Positions 31,617-45,000 of a stretch of 64,000 bases of DNA are shown one piece after another. The notes under the pieces were generated by a model. That model was not told where the DNA came from. It saw nothing but the letters and a program-made list of their open reading frames with translations, and searched no databases. Both the position numbers and the translations under genes were made by a program. The number at the start of each line of letters is the position of its first letter. The first letter of the stretch is position 1. The DNA is from Mallotus nudiflorus (taxonomy: Eukaryota; Streptophyta; Magnoliopsida; Malpighiales; Euphorbiaceae): the NCBI GenBank assembly GCA_947683625.1, contig CANTUR010000540.1, forward strand, positions 1,002,001-1,066,000. Direction: 5' to 3'.

Positions 31617-32470
31617 GATTAGAAAGATTTTTTGTTTTTTTTTTTTTCTCTGCAAAAGCTTTCTTTAGAAGTATAAATGCATTTTAGAATCAAACTGGTT
31701 TTGATCACGAAAAGTTGTGTTTTTCCAAAACTTTGACAAATCCTAAACTTTTCATTTAGTTTGGGAATGGAATTCAAACTGGATTTTGATGAATTTCAAA
31801 TTAGATTGTTAAGAAAGACTATTTTTGTGCATCAAATCAGAATGGGCTCCAAAATTGACAAATGAAACATCAAAGATGGTGGATACGTCGCGTCCTATTT
31901 ATCTTTTGACCCTTCAACAATTCGCATTCATATTTGTTTTTTTCATCTTTTGCTACACTTACGCATCTGCTAATTTTATTTCAGTTTTTTGTCTTCTTTT
32001 TTTTGAATTGGATCCTTGTGAGGCAATTACTAGTATCTAACAGCCTCTTAGGTAGCAGCTGATGCACAAGAAGAAGAAGAGGGGATGGTCTCCAGAAATA
32101 TTTCAAATGTTTTTTAAACAAAACAAATTTTTTCCAACGTCTATTGAGTGAGGTACATGACATCACTGCTTAGGTGGAGGACAAAACTACTGACCACCAA
32201 CAACTATTTAACACTTGTGATATGTAAATAAATATTTTTGGAAATAAATAAATATATTTTTAAAAATTTTTTTAATAATAAATAATTATAATATATAAAA
32301 AATAATTATAAAAGTATTTTAAGGGATAAATGATATTAATTATTATTCACATTTTATAATAAACCAAACATCTTTTTAAATTTTTTATTTCTTTTTTCAA
32401 TTTGATTCCCATATTAATTTCAGAGTATGAATAAAATGCCCACTTAAATTTATTAATCTTATTTTTTTAG
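31617..32470. other. Upstream region of the receptor kinase, non-coding
   Basis: Begins with a T-rich run (31630-31648 on the plus strand) just before the ATG of the minus-strand gene. No strong TATA box was seen; an ATTTATACTT-like motif in minus sense lies near 31668-31680. No further gene up to the DNA transposon at 32471. Confidence 0.5.
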
Positions 32471-33164
32471 GATAAATTACTATCATTTCCTGTGGTTTGG
32501 CCAAAATAATTTATTTGTCTCTACATTTTTAAAAGGTCAATTAAATTCCCTACTAATTTTGATTCTATTAACTATTTCCCTTTTTTATTAAAAAAATTTT
32601 GAAATATACTGTTAAATTTTGAAATATGCTTTTAATTAAAGAAAATAATTAATATTAAAATGTCAACTTTTATATGGAATTCCATGAATGCCCCTAATGT
32701 CACGACCCAAAACTAAGAGTCATAACCGGCGCTAGAAAACGGAAACTCTTTCAAATCCAAAACTCGTAGCATGCAATAAAATAAAATAAATAAATATGTA
32801 TCATAATTAAAATCTCAAGTCCATATGATAAAATAAATTTCTCATATCATAAAATAAAATATATTAAAACAAATTTTCAGAAAAAAGCCTCTGAATTAAA
32901 ATCACAATCAGCAATATAAATACAACCCACAACTAATACAAATTATGACTACTACAGTTTTCTAGAGTACAATATAAAATAATTAAGTAGACAATTTACA
33001 TAATAAAGTCGGGGTAGAAGAAATCCGACGGATAAGCCTACTGTTGAAGTCTGAAGAAGAAGACTCTTCTGTAAAAATATCAACTTAGAGGAGTCAGATC
33101 TCACTGAGTAAATTATTATAATATATATACACGCATCTTCTATATGACAAATGTAATCAATCAT

Positions 33165-33165
33165 C

Positions 33166-33220
<55 letters not shown>
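33165..33220. repeat. (TG)n(TA)n microsatellite
   Basis: TG repeats pass into an uninterrupted run of TA repeats inside the old LTR, at the spot that is ATATATATAC-rich in other copies. Confidence 0.95.
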
Positions 33221-33223
<3 letters not shown>

Positions 33224-35635
33224 AACAATTCACATAGATGCTGAAAATCACTTTATATATAATACTGAAAAATATCAGTTTATGAAGAATCAAATAGAAC
33301 CCTAAATTAGCGTAACCTCAATCAACAATAACTCTCTAGCCATATATGCTCATTTAACTCCAAATAAATTCACTTAATCCATCGAGACCGTATACTGGCC
33401 CCAAGACACTAAGTCGACCGAGCTCCAACAATCTGACTGTCAGTGTGATTGGCCCTGAGACACTTGGTCAACCGAGCTCCAGCAGTCACACCATCAATCA
33501 CATCACATCTCAATCAAATCATAATTTCCACAAAATAAGTTAGTAATTCAACCCTACAATCTATCGTATCGGTACATACTAGGTTCTAGTTCTGCCCACT
33601 AGGTAGCACGTTCTATCGATATCCTTCATTAAAATAAATCATTCATTCAGAAAATAAATGATGCATGATATCAATTCAAATGGCAATATAAACCATATAT
33701 ATACTAAAAATATACATAAAATAAACTAAGTATATTTCGAGTATATATATGTCAGATAAATTCAAATCAATTATAAAATATACCAAGAATAAACCATTTA
33801 TATACTAAAACATCCTAGGTATATTTATTGAAGATAAAACATGCATTTATTTAGAAATATATTAAAAGTATACTAAAAATATACCTAAAGTATATTAATC
33901 ATTTATTAAAGTAATTTATGAATAAATTCAATTAAAATATAAATTTCTAAAACATACAATCTAAATGCAATATATATATAGACTAACAACTCACAGGTGT
34001 GCATTCCACGAGACTGGTCCGACAGGCCTGGTCCACTAGGCCTCGGTCTCGACACAACTCAACAGTAAGAATAATATGGAAATTAGAATAAATTTCTAAC
34101 TTAAACTTCTAGAGACTTGATCTAAGATTTCAAACACAGACTGACAGAGAATTCAGATTTGATCTGATGTCACGTTTTACGAGAATTCTACCAAAAATTC
34201 AATAAAATCTCCTCTGTTAAACGAACATCTCTCTACTAAAAAGTAGAGCCGGTCCTGCAAGAAAAATACATTTCGAATTTATAAATTCACACAACCCTCG
34301 ATATTGGGATCCTGAACTACAAAATTTCTCAATTAAGGTCCACAATTCACAAAAAATTCCAATAAAAAATTCAAATATTTCCACAATTATCATCAAAATA
34401 TCAAAATATTACATATTTAACATTAAAACACCAACAATAATTATTTTCTCAACAATTAATTAAAATCCCAAATAATATTATAATATTATTAAAAACCAAT
34501 TTTCCATTAATTACACAAATAATAATAAAAATTCATTTTATAAATCCAAATAACTTAATTAACCCAAATATATAACAAAAAGTTATAACAATCCATTTTA
34601 TAACCAAAATAATTTTATAATATATTATTTGAAAATAATTTTTAAAAATTAGTTTTAATTAGTTAAAAATAGTAAATAATTTGCAAAAATCATTTTAATA
34701 CCTCAATTAATATTTAAATCAATTAAAAATAATATTTAACTAAAATTATCACAAAATTACACAATTAACCTTAATATACAAAAATACACATTATATACAA
34801 ATATTGCTCAAAAATTCTATAAATACATAAAAATTATTTTCTCAACATATATATCATTAATATCAAAAAAAACATATAATTAACCAATAATATCTACCAA
34901 AATATATATTTGACCTAATTTTTCAAAATTGACATAAAATATAAAAATTCATAAAAATTATATAATATTCTCAAAAATTAATTTCTCAACACTAAAATTA
35001 ATAACAATTAATAATAACACCAAAAATCACAAATTTATAATTTTAATAATTAATTTACGAAAAAATTATGAAATAATAATAAATTTTTCAAAAATTCACA
35101 AAAATCAAAATAAATTCCAAAAATCACACAAAAATTCATAGAGGTAGATTACGCTAGTAAAATCAACATTTTTAAAGGAATTTTTCATGAATCAACCATT
35201 AACACCCTAAAAAAATTCGAACCCTAATGCCTATAATATAAAAACCACACACCACTCAAACAAATCGAGATTTAAGCTCAATCTGAGCTCAGAATAAGAC
35301 TTGCCGACATCATAGAGTTTGAATGGCACCAGCGGTGAGTAAAATGGTGGCCGAAAATGCGAGAAACATCGCCGGAAGCCTCTGCAGCAACTCTTGATTC
35401 CCGCTACTGCTCGTCATCGTTGAAGAAGAAGGACAAGGTATCGATGACGGCAAGAGGAAGGCGGTTGCTGGCAGAGGTGAAGGAGGTGCAATGAGGGTCA
35501 CGGAATGGGACAGAACGGAGGAAGAGGATGAACAGTGGTTTGCATTTTTTGTAAGTTTTATTCTGTAAATGTATGATTGTATATGTTTTTTTGTATATTA
35601 TATGTATATATATTACTTTATACTAAAAACCATAT

Positions 35636-36008
35636 TGATAACTGGTTTCCGGGACTCCTGGACTGAACGTCCTGTAAAGCACTAAGCAGAGGGCAAGGTG
35701 AGAAGTGGGGGGAATCCCCACAAACACTCTGATGCCTAAGTTAGAGAATAGAAAATGGGTAGCAGAAAGATAGCTTGAGTATGTGTGAATGAGATAAGAT
35801 GTCCTCTAATGAGGGGTACATGGTGCTATATATAGTGATACTCAAACCTGGGAGGAATAGGAATCCTTGTGGGAGAGTATTCATACTTCAGTTAGGATTC
35901 CTCTTTGGGGTAGTTCCTTGGACGAATCTGTCTTCTCCTTTGTCCATGTGTTCCTATTTAGGGGGGTTGATGACCCCTAATTAGGTGGGAACATTCTAGA
36001 TGGTATCA
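35636..36008 (-). repeat. 3' LTR of the Tat element
   Basis: Copy of 47596-47968 with about 3% divergence. Inverted ends TGATA/TATCA. Confidence 0.93.
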
Positions 36009-36009
36009 A

Positions 36010-36022
36010 GAGTCCCCCCCTA
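36010..36022 (-). promoter_or_regulatory. Polypurine tract of the Tat element
   Basis: In minus sense TAGGGGGGGACTC directly precedes the 3' LTR. Confidence 0.88.
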
Positions 36023-36205
36023 GAGTATGTGGATATTTATGCCCGTCGCGTCCGAGTAAGATGCAGTGGTGCCTCTATACGGGTGATAAGATGCAAGTAA
36101 GCTGAGGTGGCCAGCTTTCATCGCCATAAGCAGAGCTTGGTGCCGAGTATTTTTGGTTGATTTGTCATCGAATCGTAATCTGTAGAACTAGGGTACATAC
36201 TTGGT

Positions 36206-36370
36206 TCCTCAGTACTACGGAAGCGACCTGAGGGTGCCAGCTTCAGTCACTGGACTTTATATGAGCGAGACTTAGATGCTCGGCACAAGGGCGCGAGGCT
36301 TACTTGCTCGGATCCTCAGTACTACGGAAGCGACCTGAGGGTGCCAGCTTCAGTCACTGGACTTTATATG
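36206..36370. repeat. Two identical 58-bp direct repeats in the Tat 3' region
   Basis: 36206-36263 and 36313-36370 match base for base (start TCCTCAGTACTACGG, end GGACTTTATATG), separated by 49 bp. Tat elements are known to carry variable tandem repeats near the 3' end. Confidence 0.9.
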
Positions 36371-36615
36371 GAATGGTCTGGGAGTGGTGCTCGAAGCGTT
36401 TCCCGATTCGCTTGATGTAGCGGCCCATTTGAAAATTTGAGTGGGCCAATCACAGGGTGACTTCATTTTAACTCTAGTTGATGCATCGTTTCGTGTGTCA
36501 GTGATCGAAACGCTCATACAGCCGTCATCGCGACTCTTCGCCTAATGGGTTTTTTTTTATGCCCAATAGGCCCTTGGTAGTCTAAGGAGGAGCGCAGTAA
36601 TAATGGGGGCAGTTA

Positions 36616-39600
36616 TGTAATATCCCGTGTTTTTAAATATTTTTAATACTGTACCGGGATATACAGTGTTAATAATTTTTGTATATATATTATGATACTT
36701 TTACGAGTTGATATGTATTTAAAACCTATTTTAATTATTGTGTATTATTTACAGTACTTTAAGTAAAATTTTTTCGAGACTTTTATTTTCGGGGAAATTT
36801 TCATGTAAATAATTTATTATTAATTATATTAAATATATTTTTGGACTTGCATGAACTCATACGTATTTTTAAAATACTAAATAAAGCCTATGCGTGTAAA
36901 TATTTATTTAATTAGGGTTTAATATATTACCCTAATATTTTACTAATTAATTAATTATTTTATTGTTATTTAATTATTTTTAATTAATATTAAATTTTAA
37001 AATATTAAATATTAAGTGTGTGGATGTGATTTTTTTCAAATATTTTATTAAAATTATTTTTTTATTTTATTTTTTATTTTTCTTTTTCTTTTCTTTTTCT
37101 TTTCTTTTTCTTTTTCTTTTCTTTTTCTTTTTCTTTTTCTTTTCTTTTTCTTTTTCTTTTTCTTTTCTTTTCTTTTCTTCTTCCCTTCTCTTCTTCCTTC
37201 CCGTGCCCAATCACCCACCACCGCTGCAACTGTCGTTCCCCTACAGTCGGTGTGCCGCCAGCAGCTCCACCTTCCCCAGGCAGCTGCTCCGCCACCCCAA
37301 GCTCCTTCCCCGGCGCCGGTTAGCTCCCATTTTCCCCATTTGGCCGAAACTTCCTCTCCTCGCCGTCGACCACGATTCCGGCCACCGTTTTTGACACCGC
37401 CGATCTATTTCTTCTCCTTGAGCTCCGGTGAGTGTGATTCTAGCTTTGGTTTGAGCTGAAATGGTTTTGATTTGCTTAGGTTTCGAATTTTCCATTTCGG
37501 CCATATTAGGGTTTTTGATTTTTTTGAGCTTCGAATTGATTGATTCATGAAAAATCCCTTCACAAATGTTGATCCTAGTAGCTTAATATACATGTGTGAA
37601 TTTTTTTGGAATTTTTGGAGATTATTTGGATTTTTGGGTATTTTTGAATATTTTAATATTATTTTCTAATTTTCGGAAATTAATTAAAAAAATTATGAAA
37701 TTGTGTTTTATGGTTAAATTAGGTGTTGAAATGAATTATAGGAATTTATTTGGAATTTTTATGAATTTTTATGTATTTATTTTGAATTATTTAAGTTTAT
37801 GTAATTTTGGGAAATTAGGGTTAAATGTGTTTTTTAATTGAAATTAATTGGTTAATTGAGTTTAATTATTGATATTATTGATAAATATGTTGAGAAAATT
37901 AATTTTGGATAATTATACTATTTTTGGTGAATTTTTGAAGTAATTTTAGTATATTTATATATATAGGGGTATTTTGGTAATTTTACACAAAATTGGCTAA
38001 AAATGTAATTTAATTGGTTTTAATAGTTTTTTAAGGTATAAAAATGATTTCTACAAATTATTTGGTATTTTTAACTAATTAAAATTATTTTTCGTGAATT
38101 ATTTTCAATTATATATATAATATACGATTTTTCTAATAAAATGAGTTTTTATCGGTTTTTACTGTGTTTAAAGGTTAATTATGTAATTTCTACGTATAAA
38201 ATGTACTTCTATGTTATAAGGGTATTTTTGGTATTTCCTGAATTATTTTGTGATTGTGGACCCCGGTCAGTAGGCGGTAGTTTGGAGTCCGACCGAAGGG
38301 TTGTGGTTGAGTGTTGAGCTTGTTTTTCGAAGTGTGTTTCTTTGCAGGGTCGGCTCTACTCTTTGAGTAGAGAGATGTCCGTTTTACAGGGGAGGTTCTG
38401 CTGAATTTTCGATAGAATTCTCGTAAAACATGATATCCGGTCGAACCCTAATCTCAATTTTGTGTTTAATACTCTAGATCGAATTCTAGGATTTTCTATT
38501 AGGTTTATTCTAATGTCGGTTATTTATTGTTTGTTTAGTTACGTCGAGACCGAGGGCTAGTGGACCAGGCCTGTCGGACCCATCTCGTGGAGTGCACTAA
38601 TTTGTGAGTTACTATACTATATATATATATATGCTTTAGGATGCATGATTTAGAAATATATGTTTTATTTTGATTAAAATGCATAAATAATGTAATTTGT
38701 ATTTAAGTATATTTTTGGTTTACTTTTGGTATATATTAAATTATATACATGTTTTGTTAATAAATTATATTTAAAATGTTTTTAAATATATTTCTAGCTT
38801 AATTTATAATTTGATTGGATTCATTTGACGTATATATACTCGAAATATACCTAGTTTACTTTTCGTATATTTCCAGTATATATATGGTTTATGTTGATAT
38901 TTTATTTAAATTCATGCATCATTTATTTGTGAATGAATGTTTTATATTATTTATTAATAAAGGATATCAATAAAACGTGCTACCTAGTGAGCAGCACTAG
39001 GACCGAGTACGTACCGGTGCGCTTATAGAAAATAGGCTATACTACTAACTATTTGTGGATATTGATTGAATGTGATTATTTGATGTGTGAGATATGGTTT
39101 GGAGGTGTGATTGCTGGAGCTCGGTTGACCAAATGTCTCGAGGCCAATCACACTGGCAGTCAGACTGCTGGAGCTCGGTTGACTTAGTGTCTCGAGGCCA
39201 GTCTACTGTCTAAATGGATTAAGTGGATATATTTGGATTAAGTGAGCTTGTATGGCTAGAGTGTTGTTTAACATTGTTTGAGGCTTCGATATCATAGGGT
39301 TCTATTTGATCCTTCATAAAAGATGATTTTCAATAAAATATATATATAAAATGATTTTATTGCATCTGTGTGTATTTGCCTGTATATATACATATTATAT
39401 ATATATACTGTTGACTGTATGCATTGTCATTTAGTGTGTATGTATATATATTATAGTAATTCACTCAGTGAGGTCTGACTCCCCTCCGTTGACTATTTTT
39501 CAGGAGAGTCAACATCTTCAGACCTCAGTAGCAGGCCTGTACGCCGGATTTCTTCCGCCCCGGCTTCCTTGTGTAAACTGCTTACTTGAGTCTCATTTTT

Positions 39601-39907
39601 ATAATCTAGACACTGCAGTAGTTGTAAATTAAATTATGGGATTTTATGTATTTTATTTATGTGAGATATTGTATTATGTGAACTAGATTTGTATTAAAAG
39701 ATTTATATATATATGAGATGAGATTTAACTTAAATCCAGTTGGTGAAAATACTATTGTGATATTTATGATTTTCATTTCCGCTGCATTTGATATTGTTAT
39801 TATTATTATTGCATGTTTTATTTTATTTTTAGGCTTGCTACGGGTTCCAGATTCAAAAGAATTCCCGTTCCCTAGAGCCGGTCATGGCCCTGTTTTGGGT
39901 CGTGACA
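36616..39907 (+). mobile_element. Solo L-family LTR inside the Tat element (copy F)
   Basis: 3292 bp from TGTAATATCCCG to GGTCGTGACA, flanked by perfect AGTTA (36611-36615, 39908-39912). All hairpin blocks are present; the splice-like CCG|GTGAGTG and TTTGCAG|GG signals are intact. Contains a long CT-rich microsatellite at about 37075-37180. Confidence 0.95.
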
Positions 39908-39942
39908 AGTTAATGGTGTGCTTCCAAGTCCTTCCATGTCTC

Positions 39943-39950
39943 TATAAATA
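39943..39950 (+). promoter_or_regulatory. TATA box of the Tat antisense gene
   Basis: TATAAATA in a GC-neutral context, about 200 bp before the ATG at 40152, followed by a pyrimidine-rich leader. The solo LTR ends only 35 bp upstream of it. Confidence 0.6.
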
Positions 39951-40151
39951 CTGTTGCATTTGCTAACTGGCACATTTTGCTTTCTTTCGCTCTTTCATTC
40001 TGTTTTGCTGCGTTTCTACTGCATCCACCATTTTTATTCCTTCCTGCCATAACTCTCATTTGAGGTTGCCAGGTGATTTTTTCATCATTTCTTCCTTCTC
40101 TTTTTTGCCCCTCTCCTTTTTTGTCATTAGATTTTTGTTCCCTTCTTTGCT

Positions 40152-42001
40152 ATGGCTCCTCGGGAAGAGATTAGCTCTGACCTCTTTGTGTCCAATGTAG
40201 ATAGTGAATTGCTAGGGTGGTACCGACGGCGGTTTTGCACCCCCGCCGATTACGCCCTTCACACCGTAGATAGAAGGTTTAGGGCCCATACTCCTATATC
40301 GGGGCTAAGTAGATTAGTGGTCTATTTCAACCAGTTAGAGGGGGGTCTAAAATTTCCCTTGGATCCTTTTATCAAGGATTTCCTTAATAGAAATAACATA
40401 GCGCCTGGTCAGCTTCATCCGAATAGTTATCGGATACTAATCGGGTTTATCCAGTTGATGCATGAGGAGGGTAGGATCCCCAATCTAGACTTCCTTTGGT
40501 ATCTGTATAGGCTAACTAGGAAGAAGGGAGAGCTGATGTTCTCCCTTTCGGCCATACCAAACCATTCCCTTTTCGTTAAACTGCCGGATCTTCATAAGAA
40601 GTGGAGATACCATTTTTTTATCGTGGAGCATCAATCGGACTTCCTGGATGTCCGGAGGATATGGTCGGACGAGTGTCACAAAGTGACCCGTCCAGCGAAA
40701 CTTTTCGATCCGGATACGGAATTAGTTTTGCAGCTACATCTAGATGGACTCGCTGAAGCTCGATCCGCAGAGGATGCATCCCGGAGATATCTGTGGAGAG
40801 TCTGTCCAAGTCACGACCATTGCTCTGGTATGATTTTTGTTTTGATTTTTGTTTTGTCTAACTAGTCTTATCTTTCCTTCTGTAGATGGCTAACTTTTTT
40901 GACTTTGCGGGCGGGATTTCCCTAGTAGATGAGCCAGCTGCAGTGGAGGAGTGCCGGGATTATCCTTCTCCTCTAGCTGGGGCTCTTGCTGTTCCGGAGG
41001 CTGTTCCTGCCGACCCAAAGGGTAAAGCAACGATTGAAGGCGAGCGGTCGGAGAGGATCGGACGATGGAAAAGGCAGCTGATCGAAGCAGATTCAGATGC
41101 GGAGGGGCTGGACGAAGAGATTTATGTCCAACGGCCCCGACTATCTGGTTGTCCGGTTATGCGCGGCTGGATATTGAAAAAGATGAAGCCCCCGAGCATC
41201 TCCAACAATCAAGTATGGGATCAGTACGCCGAGTCGCTGCGGTTTCCCGAAGACATGCAGCGTTAGTCTGACGAGGGGCCAGACGGATTGCTCAATTCTA
41301 TGATCGGTCAGTCGTTGGAGGTAATGAAGTTTCTGGTTTTTGATATAACTGTTTGTGGTGGGATTTTGGCTAAATTGTCTAGTTGTTTTTGGCAGATGAC
41401 TCAGGCCTTGCTACTGGCTAAGGATCAGTACTTCTATTTGAAGAGCCAGTACAGCTTGAAGGAAACGGAGGTGGGGACGATTGCTATAGATTTTGAGAAA
41501 AAACTCGATAGCGCTAAAGCAGCTCTGGAGCACTGCCAGACAAGCTACGCGGAGGCTAAATCTGACGTGGAGGAGAATCAGAAGAAGGTTTCCGAGCTGG
41601 AACATAGCTAGGCTCAGCTAACAAGGAGGATTGAGGAGTAGGATCTTCAGATTGCTGGACTTCATAAGAGGCTAGCTGAGCTTGAGAAATCTCGTGCCAA
41701 TGATAAGAAGGCATACCAGAGCATGGTAGGGGGGTTTCTCAAGGCGTACCGGGCAGAATGCAAAAGGATCCTGCTCTCTCAAGACTCAGGATTGGATCTG
41801 AGGGATTTAGATATAATAACCCCAGTCGATCTGGCAAGGTTTGCTGCAGAGGATGACGCCCGTCGAAAGGCCAGTTCCTTTGCTGTAAGGGAGTTTGAAG
41901 AGGTTGTTGCGACAACTGGGTCTGGCAAGAATCCAGAGGCTGCTAATGATGCTTCCCCCTCAGTTTTCGGGTCGGGGGGTCCGGGCGTAGAGATACTATA
42001 G
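40152..42001 (+). pseudogene. Tat antisense ORF ('putative gypsy type transposon' family), three exons, decayed
   Basis: Antisense to the host element. Exon 1 from 40152 encodes about 225 residues with the block WYRRRFCTPADYA and LHPNSYRILIGFIQL, typical of the Transposase_28-type family found in Tat elements and many plant genomes. Function unknown. Candidate intron 1 is 40828-40885 (GT..TGTAG) but the frames do not join cleanly, so an indel or other splice is needed. Exon 2 is 40886-41320 with a TAG at 41264-41266. Intron 2, 41321-41395, joins in phase. Exon 3, 41396-42001, is a predicted coiled coil (heptads in KKLDSAKAALEHCQ) with stops at 41609 and 41639. AATAAA follows at 42060. Confidence 0.78.
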
Positions 42002-42059
42002 TAGATAGGTTTTATGTATCTTTTTTTTTTTCAATCAGTTGTAAAGATATTATTTGATC

Positions 42060-42065
42060 AATAAA
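42060..42065 (+). terminator. Polyadenylation signal of the Tat antisense gene
   Basis: AATAAA about 60 bp after the stop codon, preceded by a T-rich run. It lies close to the end of the oppositely oriented pol, so the two transcripts converge here. Confidence 0.55.
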
Positions 42066-42099
42066 GATAGTTTTCATTGAATTAAATTATGTGCTTGTA

Positions 42100-45000
42100 T
42101 ACAAAATTACTGATAATATTTTCTGAGGGAGTCTGAATTCCAGAACCTTGGTAGTTCTTTGCCTCCCCTCTCTCTTAGTTTATATGCCCCCTTTGTTGTG
42201 CATTCTGAGATCTGATATGGACCTTCCCAATTAGGACCTAACTTGCCGGTACCGGAGGTGCCTTTACCTATATCTGCTCTTCTGAGTACCCAGTCACCTG
42301 TCTTGAAATTCTCTGTTGCTTTACGCAGATGGTGGTACCGAGTTATCCCTTACCGATGTGCCTCTGCCGTTACTGCCGCTTGTTCTCTTCGTTCTTCTAG
42401 TATGTCAAGGCATATTTGTGCGTTGACGTTATTGACGGTATGGTCGAGGTCTTGGCTTACCCGGTAACTTGGGGATCCCACCTCTACTGGAATTACTGCA
42501 TCCATGCCGTAAGTTAGTCTGAACGGCGTTTCCCTAGTGGATGATCGGGGTGTGGTTCTGTATGCCCAGATTACATTGTTCAGCTCTTCGACCCAGTTCC
42601 CTTTCTTGTCATTGAGTCTTTTCTTCAACCCTTGCATGAGGATTCTGTTTGTGACCTCAGTCTGTCCATTCGTCTGCAGGTGAGCTACTGAGGTGAAGCG
42701 CAGTTTTAAGCCAAGTTCTGAGTAGAAACTTCTGAATTTTTGGTTGTCAAACTGTTTGCCATTGTCTGTAATTAAGGTGTGGGGGATGCCGAATCTACAA
42801 ATGATTTCTTTCCAGAAAAAGTGTTGTATCAGGGCTTCTGTGATGGTTGGGACTACTTCTGCTTCTATCCATTTCGTGAAATGGTCAATGGCCACGATTA
42901 AGAACTTTTTCTGTGAGGTAGATAGAGGAAAAGGACCCAAGATGTCCATCCCCCACATGGCGAAAGGCCATGGGCTTCCAATGGGATGCAGAGGCCGAGA
43001 AGATTTGTGGCTAAGCCGGGCGTGGTGCTGGCATTGGTGACATGATTGTGTTAGCTGCTGGGCATCCTTGGACATGGTAGGCCAGTAATATCCCTGGAGC
43101 AGGGCCTTTCTAGTGAGCGAATAGTGGGACTCGTGTGCACCACAGATTCCTTCATGGATTTCTCTTAGTATGTAATTTCCCTCCTCTGGGGAAATGCATT
43201 TCGACCAAGGGTGTGAGAGGGATTTTTGGTAGAGCTCCCCTCGGTGAACGGAATAGTGTGCTGCTTTGGCTTTGAGTTTCCGAGCTTGCAGCTTATCTTT
43301 CGGAAGTGTGCCATGTTCAAGATATTGGATGATGGGCTGTATCCATTCCAAAACTGCTTGTGTTCTGAAAATTTCATTGTCCTCTGTGCTGGGATTGGTG
43401 AGTGATTCGGTGAAATCCATATCCCTAAATACCTGACTGTTCTCGGCTGCGGATTTAGCAAGGTAATCGGCCTCATAGTTGTCTTCTCTAGGAATCTGAA
43501 CGATATTCCATTGGCCTCCGTCTTGCTCGATGTGTTGCAAAAGTCGCCTGGCTTTGTCTACATCTTTGGCGATGCAGGCATCTTTGACTTGAAATGCTCC
43601 GCTGACTTGGTTGACTACTAGTTGGGAATCCGAGTGTATAATGAGGTGTTCGTCCCTGACTTCCGCTGCTAGCTTCAACCCTGTAATGAGTGCTTCGTAT
43701 TCAGCCGCATTGTTGGTGGTGTTATACTCTATGCGGACTGCGTATTGAATATGAACTTTATGTGGTCCCCTGAGGATTATTCCCGCTCCGGAACCGTGAG
43801 CTAAGGATGCTCCGTCGACATAGAGCTTCCATTCTGGCATTTTGGTCAGGGTTATATCTTCCGGAGCCATTTCTTGTACAAAATCTGCTAAGGCCTGTGC
43901 CTTCATCTGCTGTCGAGGTTCATAATCAATATCGAACTCACCGAGTAAGACCGACCATTGCACTAACCTGCCTGAAGTTTCTGGTCTCTGTAATATTTTG
44001 TGCAGTGGAAAATGGGACCGAACCACGATATGATGAGCTTGGAAGTAGTGACGAAGCTTTCGAGAAGTGTGAAACACAGCTAAGGCTAACTTGTCTAGTA
44101 TGGGGTATCGGACTTCAAGTCCTCAGAGCATCTTGCTGACATAGTAGATAGGGCTTTGCTGGCTTCCCTCTTCCCTTATCAGTACTGAAGTGATGCATTC
44201 TCGGCCAACGGACAGGTATAAGTATAAGGTCTCGTTCGGTATTGGACGGTTGATTAATGGTGAGGAAGATAAGAATCTTTTGATGTCTTCAAATGCTGCT
44301 TGGCAATCAGCGGACCACTGGAACTTGCCAGAACTTTTGAGAGCTCGGAATAATGGTAGACATCGCCTAGTTGAGCAAGAAATAAAACGCCCCAGTGCGG
44401 TTATTCTTCCGTTTAGCTTTTGTATATCCCGGATGCTCTTTGGTGCGGCCATGTTGAGTATGGCTTCCATTTTTTCTGGGTTGGATTCCATGCCTCGGTG
44501 GGAAATCATGAACCCCAGGAATTTGCCGGCTTGAACTCCAAAGACGCATTTATCAGGATTCAACTTGATCCTGGATTGGCTTAGTAACTGAAGGACTTGA
44601 TCCACGTCCGTTGGGTGGTCCTCAGAGTGTTTGCTTTTAATGATGATGTCATCCATATATACCTCCATGCTGGTCCCAATCTGACTCTGAAGGACTTGGT
44701 TCATCATTCTTTGGTATGTGGCTCCGGCATTTTTCAGTCCGAAGGGCATCACCTTGTAACAATACAGCCCTTCGTGTATGATGAAAGATGTTTTCTCCTG
44801 GTCTTCTTTCTTCATGGGGATCTGGTGATAACCTTGGGCCGCGTCCACGAAGCTATACAGGCCATGGCCAGCCGTGGAATCGACGAGCTGATCAATCGTT
44901 GCTAACGGGTAGCTGTCTGGGCATGCCTGGTTGAGGTCGGTGTAGTCTACACACATTCTGTACTTCCCGTTTGCTTTCTTGACAAGTACTACGTTTGCTA

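Noticed and set aside
31825..32040. 71-codon hydrophobic frame upstream of the receptor kinase
   Set aside because: No start context, no homology recognised, T-rich composition explains the hydrophobic residues.
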